A stretch of 64,000 nucleotides of DNA, taken from an uncultured Tateyamaria sp. (GTDB taxonomy: Bacteria > Pseudomonadota > Alphaproteobacteria > Rhodobacterales > Rhodobacteraceae). Within the stretch, counting starts at the first letter, position 1. Each line of letters opens with the position of its first letter. The notes beneath the pieces are model-generated. The model had not been told where the DNA came from. It made no database searches and saw only the letters and a program-made list of their open reading frames with translations. Positions 27,571 to 36,446 of the stretch are shown here, piece by piece. The stretch lies in the NCBI RefSeq assembly GCF_947497045.1, contig NZ_CANMEU010000006.1, positions 124,001 through 188,000 of the forward strand, read 5' to 3'. The translations under genes were made by a program, and so were the position numbers.

Positions 27571-28419
27571 ATGCGTTTGTTCCTACTCACTGTTTTGACG
27601 ATGACGGCCTTTGCCGCCAATTCGGTGCTGAACCGGATGGCGGTCGACAGCGGCGCGATTGATCCCTCAAGTTTTGCGATGATCCGCACATTGGCTGGCG
27701 CATTGGCGCTGTGCATGGTGTTGACCATCCGCGGTGGCGGTTTGCCCATTTTCGTGCGGGGCCGTGTGCTGGGGGCCACCAGCCTTGCCGCCTATATGAT
27801 CGGGTTCTCGCTGGCTTATGTGAGTTTGGATGCGGGCCTTGGAGCCTTGATCCTGTTCGGGACGGTGCAGATTTCCATGTTCGGCTGGTCGGCCCTGCGG
27901 GGCAGCGCACCTTCGTCCCGTCAGATCATCGGGGCATGTGTCGCCTTTTTGGGGCTGGTCATTGCCTTGTGGCCGGGTGAAGCGGCGTCGGGCGATATGC
28001 ACGGCTCGATCCTGATGGTGATCGCAGGGCTTGGGTGGGCCGCCTACACGTTGGCGGGCAAGGGCGCGCGCGATCCTGTGGCGACGACGGCGGCCAATTT
28101 TGTGGCGGCCTTGCCGCTGCTTGTACTGTTGCTGTTGGGGGCGGGACTGCACGCGGCACCTTCCGGTATTGCGCTTGCGATCCTGTCGGGTGCGCTGACA
28201 TCGGGCTTGGGCTATGCGCTATGGTATCATGTGCTGCCGCAGTTTGCAGGCCAGACGGCAGCCGTCGTGCAGTTGAGCGTGCCGATCATCGCAATCGCAG
28301 CGGGGGCCGTGCTGCTTGGGGAAAGCGTGACGCTTACGATTGGGCTTGCGGCATTGCTGGTACTGGGTGGGATCGCCCTAGCGATCACGTCATCAGGGGT
28401 TCGAGGGGGTCGTAACTGA
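27571..28419 (+). CDS. DMT/EamA-family transporter
   Basis: 282 residues with about ten membrane helices in two EamA repeats (first starting LFLLTVLTMTAFAANSVLNR, second LMVIAGLGWAAYTLAGKGAR). The motif PQFAGQTAAVVQLSVPIIAI in the second repeat is typical. Drug/metabolite exporters of this kind often export amino acids or similar; the substrate is unknown. The 3' end overlaps the convergent Nudix gene by 35 bases. Confidence 0.88.
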   Translation: MRLFLLTVLTMTAFAANSVLNRMAVDSGAIDPSSFAMIRTLAGALALCMVLTIRGGGLPIFVRGRVLGATSLAAYMIGFSLAYVSLDAGLGALILFGTVQISMFGWSALRGSAPSSRQIIGACVAFLGLVIALWPGEAASGDMHGSILMVIAGLGWAAYTLAGKGARDPVATTAANFVAALPLLVLLLLGAGLHAAPSGIALAILSGALTSGLGYALWYHVLPQFAGQTAAVVQLSVPIIAIAAGAVLLGESVTLTIGLAALLVLGGIALAITSSGVRGGRN

Positions 28420-28837
28420 TCCCGTCGCGCCCAAAGGCCACGCCCGCCAGACTGTCAGGTTTATGCGGCACCTGGGCCAGTTCCGCCGCGGTCAGCCAGC
28501 GGCGCAGCGTCACGACGTTTTCGGTATCGCACCACTCGTCCGGTCGGGCCGTTCCGGGCACAATGATGCAGCGAAAGAACAGCTCTACCTGATGAAACTG
28601 GCTGTCGGGGTCGTGGTACTCGTTCACAAGGCAGGGCGCGCCGACCTCGACCGTCAACCCGGTTTCCTCATAGACTTCGCGGGCCAGATTGGCGGGCAGG
28701 CTGGCGTTCACCTCGACCCCGCCGCCCGGCGCGCACATCAGCGGGCTTTTGGCCTCGTGCCACGCATTCACCATCAGCAGGCGGCCTTCCTCGACGATGA
28801 TGGCGCGCACGGCAAGGCGTGGGGATTTTTGGCGCAT
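28385..28837 (-). CDS. Nudix hydrolase
   Basis: 150 residues. Nudix box GGGVEVNASLPANLAREVYE followed by ETGLTVEVG matches G-x5-E-x7-R-E-U-x-E-E-x-G-U with one variation (S for the usual E/G at the fifth place). Preceded by LAVRAIIVEEGRLLMVNAWH. It hydrolyses a nucleoside diphosphate derivative; the exact one is not predictable. Stands alone on its strand. Confidence 0.87.
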   Translation of the reverse strand: MRQKSPRLAVRAIIVEEGRLLMVNAWHEAKSPLMCAPGGGVEVNASLPANLAREVYEETGLTVEVGAPCLVNEYHDPDSQFHQVELFFRCIIVPGTARPDEWCDTENVVTLRRWLTAAELAQVPHKPDSLAGVAFGRDGISYDPLEPLMT

Positions 28838-28908
28838 GAGCAGCTTTCTCGCATTTGGACGGAGCGTTCCTGTTTCATATGGCGGCGTGCGACGCTATCT
28901 CAAGCGGT

Positions 28909-29682
28909 ATGAGAGTTTTGACGGCCCTTTTCATGCTGATGCTCAGCACAGTGGCAGCCCGTGCGGATTGCGTTGTGTTGTTGCACGGCCTTGCCCGGAC
29001 CGAGGCGTCGCTGATCGTCTTGGAACAGGCGCTTGAGGCGAAGGGCTACCGGGTGGTGCGTCCGGGTTATCCGTCGACCTCCGAAACGGTGCAGACACTG
29101 GCCAGCGCTGTGGTGCCTCAGGCCATAGCCCAATGCGGTGACGACGTGGTGCATTTCGTGACCCACTCGATGGGCGGGATCCTGGTGCGGTACTGGTTTG
29201 CGCACCACCACCGGCCGACCCGTCTGGGCCGCGTTGTGATGATGGGCCCACCCAACAGAGGCAGCGAGGTTGTCGACACATTGGGTGATCTTGAGGCCTT
29301 TGGCTGGTTGAACGGACCTGCGGGCGAGCAGTTGGGCACAGGGCCGCAGAACCTGCCGCGCGGTTTGCCTGCTGTGGATTATGAAGTGGGAATCATTGCG
29401 GGTAATCAATCTCTTAACCCCTACTTTTCATCCCTTTTGCCGGGACCGGATGATGGCAAGGTGTCGGTGCTGTCCACCCCTGTTGCGGGCATGCGCGACC
29501 ATATCGTCTTGCCGGTGACCCATACGTTTATGATGAACAACCCAAACGTCATTGCCCAGGTGACGACCTTTCTTGAGACTGGCAAATTCGACCGCGATCT
29601 GCGGTGGGTGGATGCGGTGCTTGAGCAGTTGGGCTGTGACGATGGCAACTGTTTTCAGGACGAGGTCGATGCTGGAAATTGA
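28909..29682 (+). CDS. Secreted lipase-like alpha/beta hydrolase
   Basis: 257 residues. Signal peptide [19 protein letters not shown] leads to [15 protein letters not shown], then the nucleophile elbow [15 protein letters not shown] and [13 protein letters not shown], a pattern of the lipase/PGAP1-like hydrolases. The likely His is in VTHTFMMNN near the end. The ATG at 28909 starts the signal peptide; an ATG at 28855 adds unrelated residues. The last 14 bases overlap phnM, so the two are coupled. Confidence 0.85.
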   Translation: MRVLTALFMLMLSTVAARADCVVLLHGLARTEASLIVLEQALEAKGYRVVRPGYPSTSETVQTLASAVVPQAIAQCGDDVVHFVTHSMGGILVRYWFAHHHRPTRLGRVVMMGPPNRGSEVVDTLGDLEAFGWLNGPAGEQLGTGPQNLPRGLPAVDYEVGIIAGNQSLNPYFSSLLPGPDDGKVSVLSTPVAGMRDHIVLPVTHTFMMNNPNVIAQVTTFLETGKFDRDLRWVDAVLEQLGCDDGNCFQDEVDAGN

Positions 29683-30811
29683 TCTGGTTGGTGCGGATGT
29701 GCTGACCCCTCGCGGCTTTGGGCCTGCGACAGTGTCCATGTCAGAAGGGTATATCGTGGCAGATCGCGCCGGACGGTGCGTAAACCTGAGCGGATACAAG
29801 GTGTTGCCCGGCATTATTGATGTGCATGGTGATGGATTTGAGCGGCACATGGCCCCGCGTCGGGGTGCGATGAAACAGATGGCCGAAGGCTTGATCGCGG
29901 TCGAGGCTGAATTGGCGGCCAACGGGATCACCACAGGCGTTCTGGCACAATTCGTGAGTTGGGAAGGGGGGGTGCGCAGCCTTGAATTCGCCGACCAAGT
30001 GTTTGGTTCCCTGCGCGATACCCGTGGTGCGCTCGTCACCGATCTGCGCCCGCAATTGCGCTTTGAGATCAGTCTGTTGGACCTTTATAAAGACTTGCCA
30101 AAGTGGATTGCGGACTGGGGCGTCACCTATGTCGTGTTCAATGATCATCTGCCGCATGACCGCCTGGCGGAGGGGCGCAAACCGCCTCGACTGACGGGGC
30201 AGGCGTTGAAGGCTGGGCGCAATCCGGAGGCGCATTTTCAGATGTTGCTGGAGTTGCATGCGCAGGCGATGCAGGCATCCGAAGCGTTGGGCCCTCTTTG
30301 CGCAACTCTGGCGGCGCAAGGTGTGAAGCTTGGCAGCCATGACGATAGTGCATCGCACGGACACCACATGTGGCACGAGCGCGGCGTTACTGTTGCGGAA
30401 TTTCCCGAAACACTTGAGGCGGCAGAGGCCGCGCAGGGCGTGGGGAACACCGTGGTTCTGGGCGCGCCGAATGTCGTGCGGGGCGGGTCGCACAAGGGCA
30501 ATGTCTCGGCGCTTGATCTGGTGACCATGGGGCTGGGTGATGCGCTCGCATCTGATTATCACTATCCCTCACCGCGCCGGGCTGCATTGATGCTGACGCG
30601 CACGGGGGTGCTTGATTTTGCGCAGGCATGGGCCTTGGTGTCGTCGGGTCCGGCGGCTGTTCTGGGATTGGACGATCGGGGGATCTTGGCACCTGGCAAG
30701 CGCGCCGATATCGTTGTGCTCGACGCGCAGGACCAGGTGGCCGCCACCCTGTCGGGCGGGCGCGTCAGTTACATGTCAGGCGATATTGCGGCGCGTTTTT
30801 TGGCGGGCTAA
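29669..30811 (+). CDS. phnM: PhnM-like triphosphate diphosphohydrolase
   Basis: 380 residues of the amidohydrolase superfamily. PhnM cleaves alpha-D-ribose 1-methylphosphonate 5-triphosphate in the C-P lyase pathway. Visible are [20 protein letters not shown], the [16 protein letters not shown] metal region, [17 protein letters not shown] and [17 protein letters not shown], all typical of PhnM. No other phn gene is in the window, so it is an orphan here or works with genes elsewhere. The ATG at 29669 overlaps the upstream hydrolase gene. Confidence 0.88.
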   Translation: MLEIDLVGADVLTPRGFGPATVSMSEGYIVADRAGRCVNLSGYKVLPGIIDVHGDGFERHMAPRRGAMKQMAEGLIAVEAELAANGITTGVLAQFVSWEGGVRSLEFADQVFGSLRDTRGALVTDLRPQLRFEISLLDLYKDLPKWIADWGVTYVVFNDHLPHDRLAEGRKPPRLTGQALKAGRNPEAHFQMLLELHAQAMQASEALGPLCATLAAQGVKLGSHDDSASHGHHMWHERGVTVAEFPETLEAAEAAQGVGNTVVLGAPNVVRGGSHKGNVSALDLVTMGLGDALASDYHYPSPRRAALMLTRTGVLDFAQAWALVSSGPAAVLGLDDRGILAPGKRADIVVLDAQDQVAATLSGGRVSYMSGDIAARFLAG

Positions 30812-30819
30812 AGACCGCC

Positions 30820-31887
30820 TTACGAGGTGATGCGGTTGATGTGGCCCATCTTGCGGCCCTTACGTACCTCGGCCTTGCCATAAAGATGCAGCGCCGTTTT
30901 CGCCTCTTGCGCAAGGGCCGGGACCCGGTCCATATCGTCGCCGATCAGGTTTTCCATGCTCACATCAGAGTGCCGTTGCCCATCGCCCAGAGGCCAACCG
31001 ATCACGGCCCGGATGTGTTGTTCGAACTGATCGACCACGCAGCCGTTTTGTGTCCAATGCCCGGAATTATGCACGCGGGGCGCGATCTCGTTCACGATCA
31101 GGCCCGTGGGCGTCACGAACAATTCCACCCCCAGCACACCGACATAATCAAGCGCATTCAGGATGTTGGCCGCCAGTAGCACCGCGTCGGTGCGTTGGCT
31201 GGCGCTCAGCCGGGCAGGGACGGTTGTGGTGTGCAGGATGCCATCGCGGTGCACATTTTCGCCCGGATCAAAACAGGCCACCGCACCATCTGCCCCACGT
31301 GCTGCGATCACGGAGACCTCATGGCTGAAATCCACGAACCCTTCGAGGATCGCAGGGGCGCCGTTCATGTCCGCCATTGCCGCCTCGGCCTGGCCCGTGT
31401 CCATGATCCGCGCCTGACCCTTGCCGTCATAGCCAAAGCGGCGGGTTTTGAGGATCGCAGGTGCCCCGATCTTGTCCAATGCAGCCGTCAGCGCGGTCAT
31501 GTCAGGCACATCCGCGTAAGGGGCGGTGCGCAGGCCCAGATCGCTCAGGAACGCCTTTTCGACCAATCGATCCTGACTGACGCGCAACGCTTCGCGACCC
31601 GGTCGGATGGGTGCGTGATCCTCAAGCGCATCCAGTGACAGGGTGGGGACGTTTTCAAACTCGTAGGTGATCACATCGACCGTGGTGGCAAAGGCGAACA
31701 GGGCGTCGTTGTCTTCAAACGGGGCGGTGGTGACAAGGTGGGCGACATCGCCCGCAGGGGGCAGGGGGCCGGGATCAAAGATATGGGTCTTGAACCCAAG
31801 ACGGCTTGCGGCCACGGCCAGCATGCGGCCCAACTGGCCACCGCCCAGAATGCCGATGGTTGATCCCTGGGGCAGCGGCTCAGTCAT
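30820..31887 (-). CDS. purK: 5-(carboxyamino)imidazole ribonucleotide synthase
   Basis: 355 residues, ATP-grasp enzyme adding bicarbonate to AIR in purine synthesis. [20 protein letters not shown] at the start, [15 protein letters not shown] for ATP binding, [18 protein letters not shown] and [17 protein letters not shown] for the metal site. The ATG at 31887 overlaps the purE end by eight bases. Together they turn AIR into CAIR. Confidence 0.96.
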   Translation of the reverse strand: MTEPLPQGSTIGILGGGQLGRMLAVAASRLGFKTHIFDPGPLPPAGDVAHLVTTAPFEDNDALFAFATTVDVITYEFENVPTLSLDALEDHAPIRPGREALRVSQDRLVEKAFLSDLGLRTAPYADVPDMTALTAALDKIGAPAILKTRRFGYDGKGQARIMDTGQAEAAMADMNGAPAILEGFVDFSHEVSVIAARGADGAVACFDPGENVHRDGILHTTTVPARLSASQRTDAVLLAANILNALDYVGVLGVELFVTPTGLIVNEIAPRVHNSGHWTQNGCVVDQFEQHIRAVIGWPLGDGQRHSDVSMENLIGDDMDRVPALAQEAKTALHLYGKAEVRKGRKMGHINRITS

Positions 31888-32374
31888 TTTGGGGTTCCTC
31901 TGGGATGGAGGCGGACAGGTCGGCGCGCCACGCATCCAGACGGGCGGCCAACGCAGGATCGGAGGTGGCCAGAATTCCGGCTGCCATCAAGCCCGCATTG
32001 GCCGCACCTGCCGCGCCTATGGCCATTGTGGCCACGGGAAAGCCACGTGGCATTTGCAGGATGGAGTACAGACTGTCCACGCCAGACAGCGCCTTGGTCT
32101 GCACCGGAACGCCAATCACCGGAACACGGGTTTTTGAGGCCATCATACCGGGCAGATGGGCCGCGCCACCCGCGCCTGCGATGATCGCCTTGAGGCCGCG
32201 GCTCGCAGCCGTCTTGCCATAGTCCCACAACCGATCGGGTGTGCGGTGGGCCGACACGATCCGGCTTTCGTAAGGGATGCCCAACGCGTCCAGCATCTGC
32301 GCGGCTTCGATCATGGTGGACCAGTCCGATTGACTGCCCATGATGAGGCCGACGGCGGGGGTTTGATCTGTCAT
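31880..32374 (-). CDS. purE: 5-(carboxyamino)imidazole ribonucleotide mutase
   Basis: 164 residues, class I Pur[18 protein letters not shown], the catalytic [12 protein letters not shown] segment and the [20 protein letters not shown] loop are all present. It moves the carboxyl group made by PurK. Overlaps purK; first gene of the pair. Confidence 0.97.
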   Translation of the reverse strand: MTDQTPAVGLIMGSQSDWSTMIEAAQMLDALGIPYESRIVSAHRTPDRLWDYGKTAASRGLKAIIAGAGGAAHLPGMMASKTRVPVIGVPVQTKALSGVDSLYSILQMPRGFPVATMAIGAAGAANAGLMAAGILATSDPALAARLDAWRADLSASIPEEPQND

Positions 32375-32444
32375 TTCAGGGCCCTGATTAGCGAAAAAAC
32401 CGCACTATAGCCAGATGGAACCGGGTGGCAATGGAGTGTCGTGA

Positions 32445-32669
32445 TCAGGCGATGATATCCGGTGTCAGGCGGTCGTCGATGATGGCAATCTTGTCCTTGA
32501 GCTGTAGCTTTTTCTTTTTCAGCCGCTGGATGGTCAACTGGTCGGACGTGCCCAAATCCTGCATGGCCCGGATCGCTTCATCAAGATCGCGATGTTCCTG
32601 ACGCAGCACTTCAAGCTCGAACCGCAGCACGTCGTCTGTTTTCATCGACAGGTCCGAAGGGGCGTTCAT
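32445..32669 (-). CDS. YdcH/DUF465-family protein
   Basis: 74 residues. VLRFELEVLRQEHRDLDEAI, then MQDLGTSDQLTIQRLKKKKL and LKDKIAIIDD match the DUF465 family of small helical-hairpin proteins, function unknown. The ATG at 32669 (MNAPSDLS) gives the family length. Confidence 0.88.
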   Translation of the reverse strand: MNAPSDLSMKTDDVLRFELEVLRQEHRDLDEAIRAMQDLGTSDQLTIQRLKKKKLQLKDKIAIIDDRLTPDIIA

Positions 32670-32731
32670 GGTGTGATTCCAAGCCGTTGCAGAACCTACA
32701 ATATAATCACGCAGTTGCGACACGCCTAGCC

Positions 32732-32760
32732 CTTGTTCCAATCAGCGTTACCGCCCATAT
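32732..32760 (+). promoter_or_regulatory. Heat-shock (RpoH-type) promoter candidate
   Basis: CCCTTGTTC and CGCCCATAT separated by 15 bases, close to the sigma-32 consensus (CTTGAA and CCCATNT). It precedes the Hsp20 gene, which would be expected to use RpoH. Confidence 0.5.
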
Positions 32761-32826
32761 TCAGAGAGAACCACTGCCGAATCCGGGGTGGGCACTGACT
32801 GTCGCTTGATCAAAAGGACGTGTCGC

Positions 32827-33255
32827 ATGACGAAAATGACTTTGGGCTCATACCCGCACATGCTGGGCTTTGAGCAACTTGAACGGCTTTTGGAACGCAC
32901 TGCAAAGGGCAGTGAAGGGTATCCACCGTTCAATATCGAACAGACTTCGGACCATTCCTATCGGATCACTCTGGCTGTGGCCGGGTTCGCCGAAACCGAC
33001 CTGTCCATCACCGTCGAAGATCGGCAACTGGTCATCCGCGGGCGCCAGTCCGATGATGGCGACGGGCGCATATTTTTGCATCGCGGCATTGCCGCGCGCC
33101 AGTTTCAACGAAGTTTTGTACTGGCGGAGGGTGTCGAAGTGGGCGAGGCTGTCATGGAAAACGGGCTGTTGCACGTCGACCTGACCCGCGCCCAGGCTGA
33201 AACGATTGTCCAGACCATCAGGATCAAGGCAACGCACGGAAAGGAAACGTCATGA
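32827..33255 (+). CDS. Hsp20-family small heat-shock protein
   Basis: 142 residues, IbpA-like holdase. Central alpha-crystallin domain: PPFNIEQTSDHSYRITLAVA, GFAETDLSITVEDRQLVIRG, FLHRGIAARQFQRSFVLAEG and the MENGLLHVDL strand. The C-terminal I-x-I motif appears as IRI in VQTIRIKATHG. ATG at 32827 after AAAAGGA. It overlaps the next gene by ATGA, as usual in alphaproteobacteria. Confidence 0.95.
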   Translation: MTKMTLGSYPHMLGFEQLERLLERTAKGSEGYPPFNIEQTSDHSYRITLAVAGFAETDLSITVEDRQLVIRGRQSDDGDGRIFLHRGIAARQFQRSFVLAEGVEVGEAVMENGLLHVDLTRAQAETIVQTIRIKATHGKETS

Positions 33256-33476
33256 ACACTGCTTTTGATTTGAACGCCGATGTGGGCAGGATGGTCTATG
33301 TCAAACCTGTTCTGGTAACGGACCTTCCAAGTGAGGTGCGCGAGCAGGCGCAAGGTCTTGACCAACTGTTTGCGGTGCACGACGCGGAAGGTCAGCAACT
33401 GGCCCTTGTGGCGGATCGCAAGATGGCCTTTGCCTTGGCGGTTCAAAACGACTACGCCCCGCAACCCTTGCACTGA
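33252..33476 (+). CDS. DUF1150-family protein
   Basis: 74 residues. VYVKPVLVTDLPSEVREQAQ and LFAVHDAEGQQLALVADRKM, then AFALAVQNDYAPQPLH match DUF1150, which is regularly the partner of an Hsp20 gene in alphaproteobacteria. Function unknown; a helper of the small heat-shock protein is a reasonable guess from the constant pairing. Confidence 0.92.
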   Translation: MNTAFDLNADVGRMVYVKPVLVTDLPSEVREQAQGLDQLFAVHDAEGQQLALVADRKMAFALAVQNDYAPQPLH

Positions 33477-33486
33477 TGCGGTTGTG

Positions 33487-33521
33487 ATCCAGCCCCGCGA
33501 TGCGGTGGGGCTGGGTGTTTT
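33487..33521 (+). terminator. Probable terminator after the Hsp20-DUF1150 operon
   Basis: CCAGCCCC / GGGGCTGG with a 10-base loop, then GTGTTTTC. The T run is short, so efficiency is uncertain. Confidence 0.6.
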
Positions 33522-33607
33522 CGGGATCAGGCGCGTCAAGGTTTGCCTTGTGTCCCATCTCTGCTCGGACCAGTAATGGCGCGCTATTTCAGGTCTGAGG
33601 AGCCACG

Positions 33608-34480
33608 ATGACATTCGATGTTGATTGGGTGGATGCGTTTACCGACGTGCCCTTTGGGGGCAATGGCTGCGCTGTGGTCCATGGTGGTGCGGTTTTGGAC
33701 GATGCGACCTGCATGTCCCTCGTGCGCGAAACCTCCCTTGTGGAGTGCACGTTTACCGGCCCTTCCGACATTGCCGATATCCGCGTGCGATATTTTCTGG
33801 CCAGCCGAGAGATCCCGTTTGCAGGCCACCCGACCGTGGCCACCGTCGCGGCCTTGCGCCACCGTGATCTGATCGCAGATGGATCGCTGACGCTCGACAC
33901 TGGTGCCGGTGTGGTCGCTGTTGAGGTGGACGGGATGCAAGTGAAAATGGCCCAGGTTGCGCCGCAATTCGGGTCATATGCGGAGCCGGGTATCGTGGCC
34001 GCGGTGGGGGGCATTGCGTCGGATCTGATCGTGCACCCGCCCCGCGTTGTCTCGACCGGTTTGCCGTTCTGTATCACGGTTCTGAAAGATCGGGTGGCCC
34101 TTGAAAGCCTGCGTTTTGATCAGGGTGCCTTTGGCGTCTATCTTGATCATTTGGGCGTGCAGGGCGGCACCGACATGATGGAGCCGTTTTGGGTGACCCA
34201 GACCGGCGCGACAGCGTCTGGCGACACGTTTGCGCGTTTGTTGATGGCCCCGCCAAGCCCTGCGGAAGATCCCTTTACCGGGTCGGCGACAGGTGCGATG
34301 GCGGCATATCTGTGGTCCGAGGGGCTGCTGGCAGGCCCGGACTTTATCGCCGAGCAGGGCCACGGCATGGGGCGGCCCGGGCGTGCATCTGTCCGTGTGC
34401 TTGGCCCGCGTGATGCGATCGCGGGGGTTGAGGTGTCGGGGTCTGCGCATGTGCTGATCAGTGGCACCTTGCATCTGTGA
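33608..34480 (+). CDS. PhzF-family isomerase/epimerase
   Basis: 290 residues. FDVDWVDAFTDVPFGGNGCA, the ETSLVECTF segment with the catalytic Glu, REIPFAGHPTVATVAAL and EDPFTGSATGAMAAYLW define the PhzF fold with two symmetrical halves. PhzF itself acts in phenazine synthesis, but most members, and probably this one, have unknown substrates. No phenazine genes nearby. Confidence 0.9.
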   Translation: MTFDVDWVDAFTDVPFGGNGCAVVHGGAVLDDATCMSLVRETSLVECTFTGPSDIADIRVRYFLASREIPFAGHPTVATVAALRHRDLIADGSLTLDTGAGVVAVEVDGMQVKMAQVAPQFGSYAEPGIVAAVGGIASDLIVHPPRVVSTGLPFCITVLKDRVALESLRFDQGAFGVYLDHLGVQGGTDMMEPFWVTQTGATASGDTFARLLMAPPSPAEDPFTGSATGAMAAYLWSEGLLAGPDFIAEQGHGMGRPGRASVRVLGPRDAIAGVEVSGSAHVLISGTLHL

Positions 34481-34511
34481 TCCGAAGGGCGCTGCGCGAC
34501 ACGATGTTTTA

Positions 34512-34567
34512 GGGGGCTCCGCCCCCGTCCTGACGGACTCCCCCGCGGTATTTTTAGTCAAAAGAAG
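34512..34567 (+). repeat. Composite palindromic intergenic repeat, copy 2
   Basis: GGGGGCTCCGCCCCC, GTCCTGACGGA as spacer, CTCCCCCGCGGTATTT, then TTAGTCAAAAGAAG. It matches the minus-strand copy at 20535-20588 outside the spacer, with one transition each in two places. Confidence 0.75.
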
Positions 34568-34576
34568 GGGTAAGGT

Positions 34577-34600
34577 CGTAAGGCGGAGGTGTCCTCCGCC
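34577..34600 (-). repeat. Stop-proximal palindrome after sat
   Basis: On the sat coding strand: GGCGGAGG-ACA-CCTCCGCC then TTACG, nine bases after the stop. Relative to the ppaC and trxB copies the last stem pair before the loop region is changed from C-G to G-C on both sides, a compensatory change. Confidence 0.8.
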
Positions 34601-34609
34601 CCTTTGGGT

Positions 34610-36313
34610 TTAGATCAGGCCTATGCTTTCGAGTTTCAGCAGCACCTGGTGGGCGCAATTGTCCACGTCCACGTTTTCCGTTTCGACCCGGAGTTCGGGG
34701 CTTTCGGGCACGTCGTAAGGATCCGAGATGCCTGTGAACTCCTTGATCTTGCCCTCGCGTGCCAGCTTGTAGAGCCCCTTGCGGTCACGTCGCTCGCATT
34801 CCTCGATGGATGTGGCGACGTGCACTTCGACAAAGGCCCCGAAGGCTTCGACATCTTCGCGCACGGCCCGCCGTGTGGTGGCATAGGGCGCGATGGGCGC
34901 GCAGATTGCGATGCCCCCGTTCTTGGTGATTTCACTGGCCACATAGCCGATCCGGCGGATGTTGAGATCGCGGTGCTCTTTCGAGAAGCCGAGTTCCGAG
35001 CTGAGGTTCTTGCGCACGATATCGCCGTCCAGCAGGGTGACGGGGCGTCCGCCCATCTCCATCAGTTTGACCATCAGCGCGTTGGCGATGGTGGATTTGC
35101 CCGACCCGGAAAACCCGGTGAAGAAGACGGTGAACCCTTGCTGGCTGCGCGGCGGGCGGGTGCGGCGCAGTTCCGCCACCACTTCGGGGAAGGAGAACCA
35201 TTCGGGGATTTCCAGCCCTTCGGCCAGACGGCGGCGCAATTCGGTGCCCGAGATGTTCAGGATAGTGACGTTGTCGCGGTCCGCGATTTCGTCATTGGGT
35301 TCGTATTGGGCGCGTTCCTGCACATAGACCATGTGTTTGAAGTCGACCATTTCGATGCCCATCTCGTCCTGATGTTCGCGGAACAGATCCTGGGCGTCGT
35401 AGGGGCCGTAGAAATCCTCGCCGGCCGAGTTGGTACCGGGCCCTGCGTGATCGCGCCCCACGATGAAATGGGTGCAGCCGTGGTTCTTGCGGATGAGCCC
35501 ATGCCAGACCGCCTCGCGCGGGCCGGCCATGCGCATCGCAAGGTTCAGCAGGGATATGGACGTGGTGGCTTGCGGATACTTGTCCAGCACCGCCTCATAG
35601 CAGCGCACGCGGGTGAAGTGATCGACATCGCCCGGTTTGGTCAGGCCCACGACAGGGTGGATCAGCAGGTTGGCCTGCGCCTCACGGGACGCGCGAAAGG
35701 TCAGTTCCTGATGGGCGCGGTGCAGTGGGTTGCGTGTCTGAAATGCCACGACCTTGCGCCAGCCCATCTTGCGGAAATAGGCCCGCAATTCGTTGGGTGT
35801 GTTGCGTTTGGCCCGGAAATCATAGTGCACAGGTTGCTGGATGCCGGTGATGGGTCCGCCCAGATAGACGTCGCCTGCGGTATTGTGCAGGTAGTTCACG
35901 GCCGGGTGGGCGCTGTCATCGGCCCCGAAGACTTTTTCGGCCTCATGTGCCTTGTTTGGCGTCCAGCGGTCGGTGACCGTCATGGTGGCGAGGATCACAC
36001 CCTCCTGGTCGCGCAGGGCGATATCCTGACCCACCTCAAGGGTGTCGGCGAACTTTTGGGAAACATCCAGCGTGATCGGCATGGGCCAGAGCGCGCCATC
36101 GGCGGTGCGCATCGTATCCACGACGCTGTTGTAATCCGCCTCGCTCAGGAACCCTTTGAGCGGGTTGAACCCTCCGTTCATCAGCAGCTCCAGATCGCAA
36201 ATCTGGCGGGGTGTCAGATCCCAGCTGATCAGATCGCCAGCTTCGGTTTTCAGCTTTTGGGCGCTGTCATAGGAGACGAATAATTCGGGGATCGGGGCAA
36301 GATTAGTGCTCAT
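34610..36313 (-). CDS. Bifunctional sulfate adenylyltransferase / APS kinase
   Basis: 567 residues, activating sulfate to APS and then PAPS. The N-terminal sulfurylase part has QTRNPLHRAHQELTFRAS and the MRMAGPREAVWHGLIRKNHG and GRDHAGPG motifs. The C-terminal APS kinase has Walker A GFSGSGKSTIANAL near residue 399, then DGDIVRKNLSSELGFSKEHR and the RKGLYKLAREGKIKEFTG lid. The fused form with an active-looking kinase is common in roseobacters. It stands alone, with a 130-base promoter region upstream to 36446. Confidence 0.95.
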   Translation of the reverse strand: MSTNLAPIPELFVSYDSAQKLKTEAGDLISWDLTPRQICDLELLMNGGFNPLKGFLSEADYNSVVDTMRTADGALWPMPITLDVSQKFADTLEVGQDIALRDQEGVILATMTVTDRWTPNKAHEAEKVFGADDSAHPAVNYLHNTAGDVYLGGPITGIQQPVHYDFRAKRNTPNELRAYFRKMGWRKVVAFQTRNPLHRAHQELTFRASREAQANLLIHPVVGLTKPGDVDHFTRVRCYEAVLDKYPQATTSISLLNLAMRMAGPREAVWHGLIRKNHGCTHFIVGRDHAGPGTNSAGEDFYGPYDAQDLFREHQDEMGIEMVDFKHMVYVQERAQYEPNDEIADRDNVTILNISGTELRRRLAEGLEIPEWFSFPEVVAELRRTRPPRSQQGFTVFFTGFSGSGKSTIANALMVKLMEMGGRPVTLLDGDIVRKNLSSELGFSKEHRDLNIRRIGYVASEITKNGGIAICAPIAPYATTRRAVREDVEAFGAFVEVHVATSIEECERRDRKGLYKLAREGKIKEFTGISDPYDVPESPELRVETENVDVDNCAHQVLLKLESIGLI

Positions 36314-36446
36314 TATAACTCGGCTTTCTTGATCAACTCACGTGCGGTTGTGCGCGGGTTAAACGCTGATTCGGATTAAAGTCTAGCGTTGTTTGGGCGA
36401 TTTCAGGGCGTCGGCGGAAAGCCGTGCCTTTCATGTTGCGCATCCC

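Noticed and set aside
34589-36283. 564-codon open frame opposite the Sat/APS kinase gene
   Set aside because: Antisense by-product of high GC third positions; no recognisable domain.
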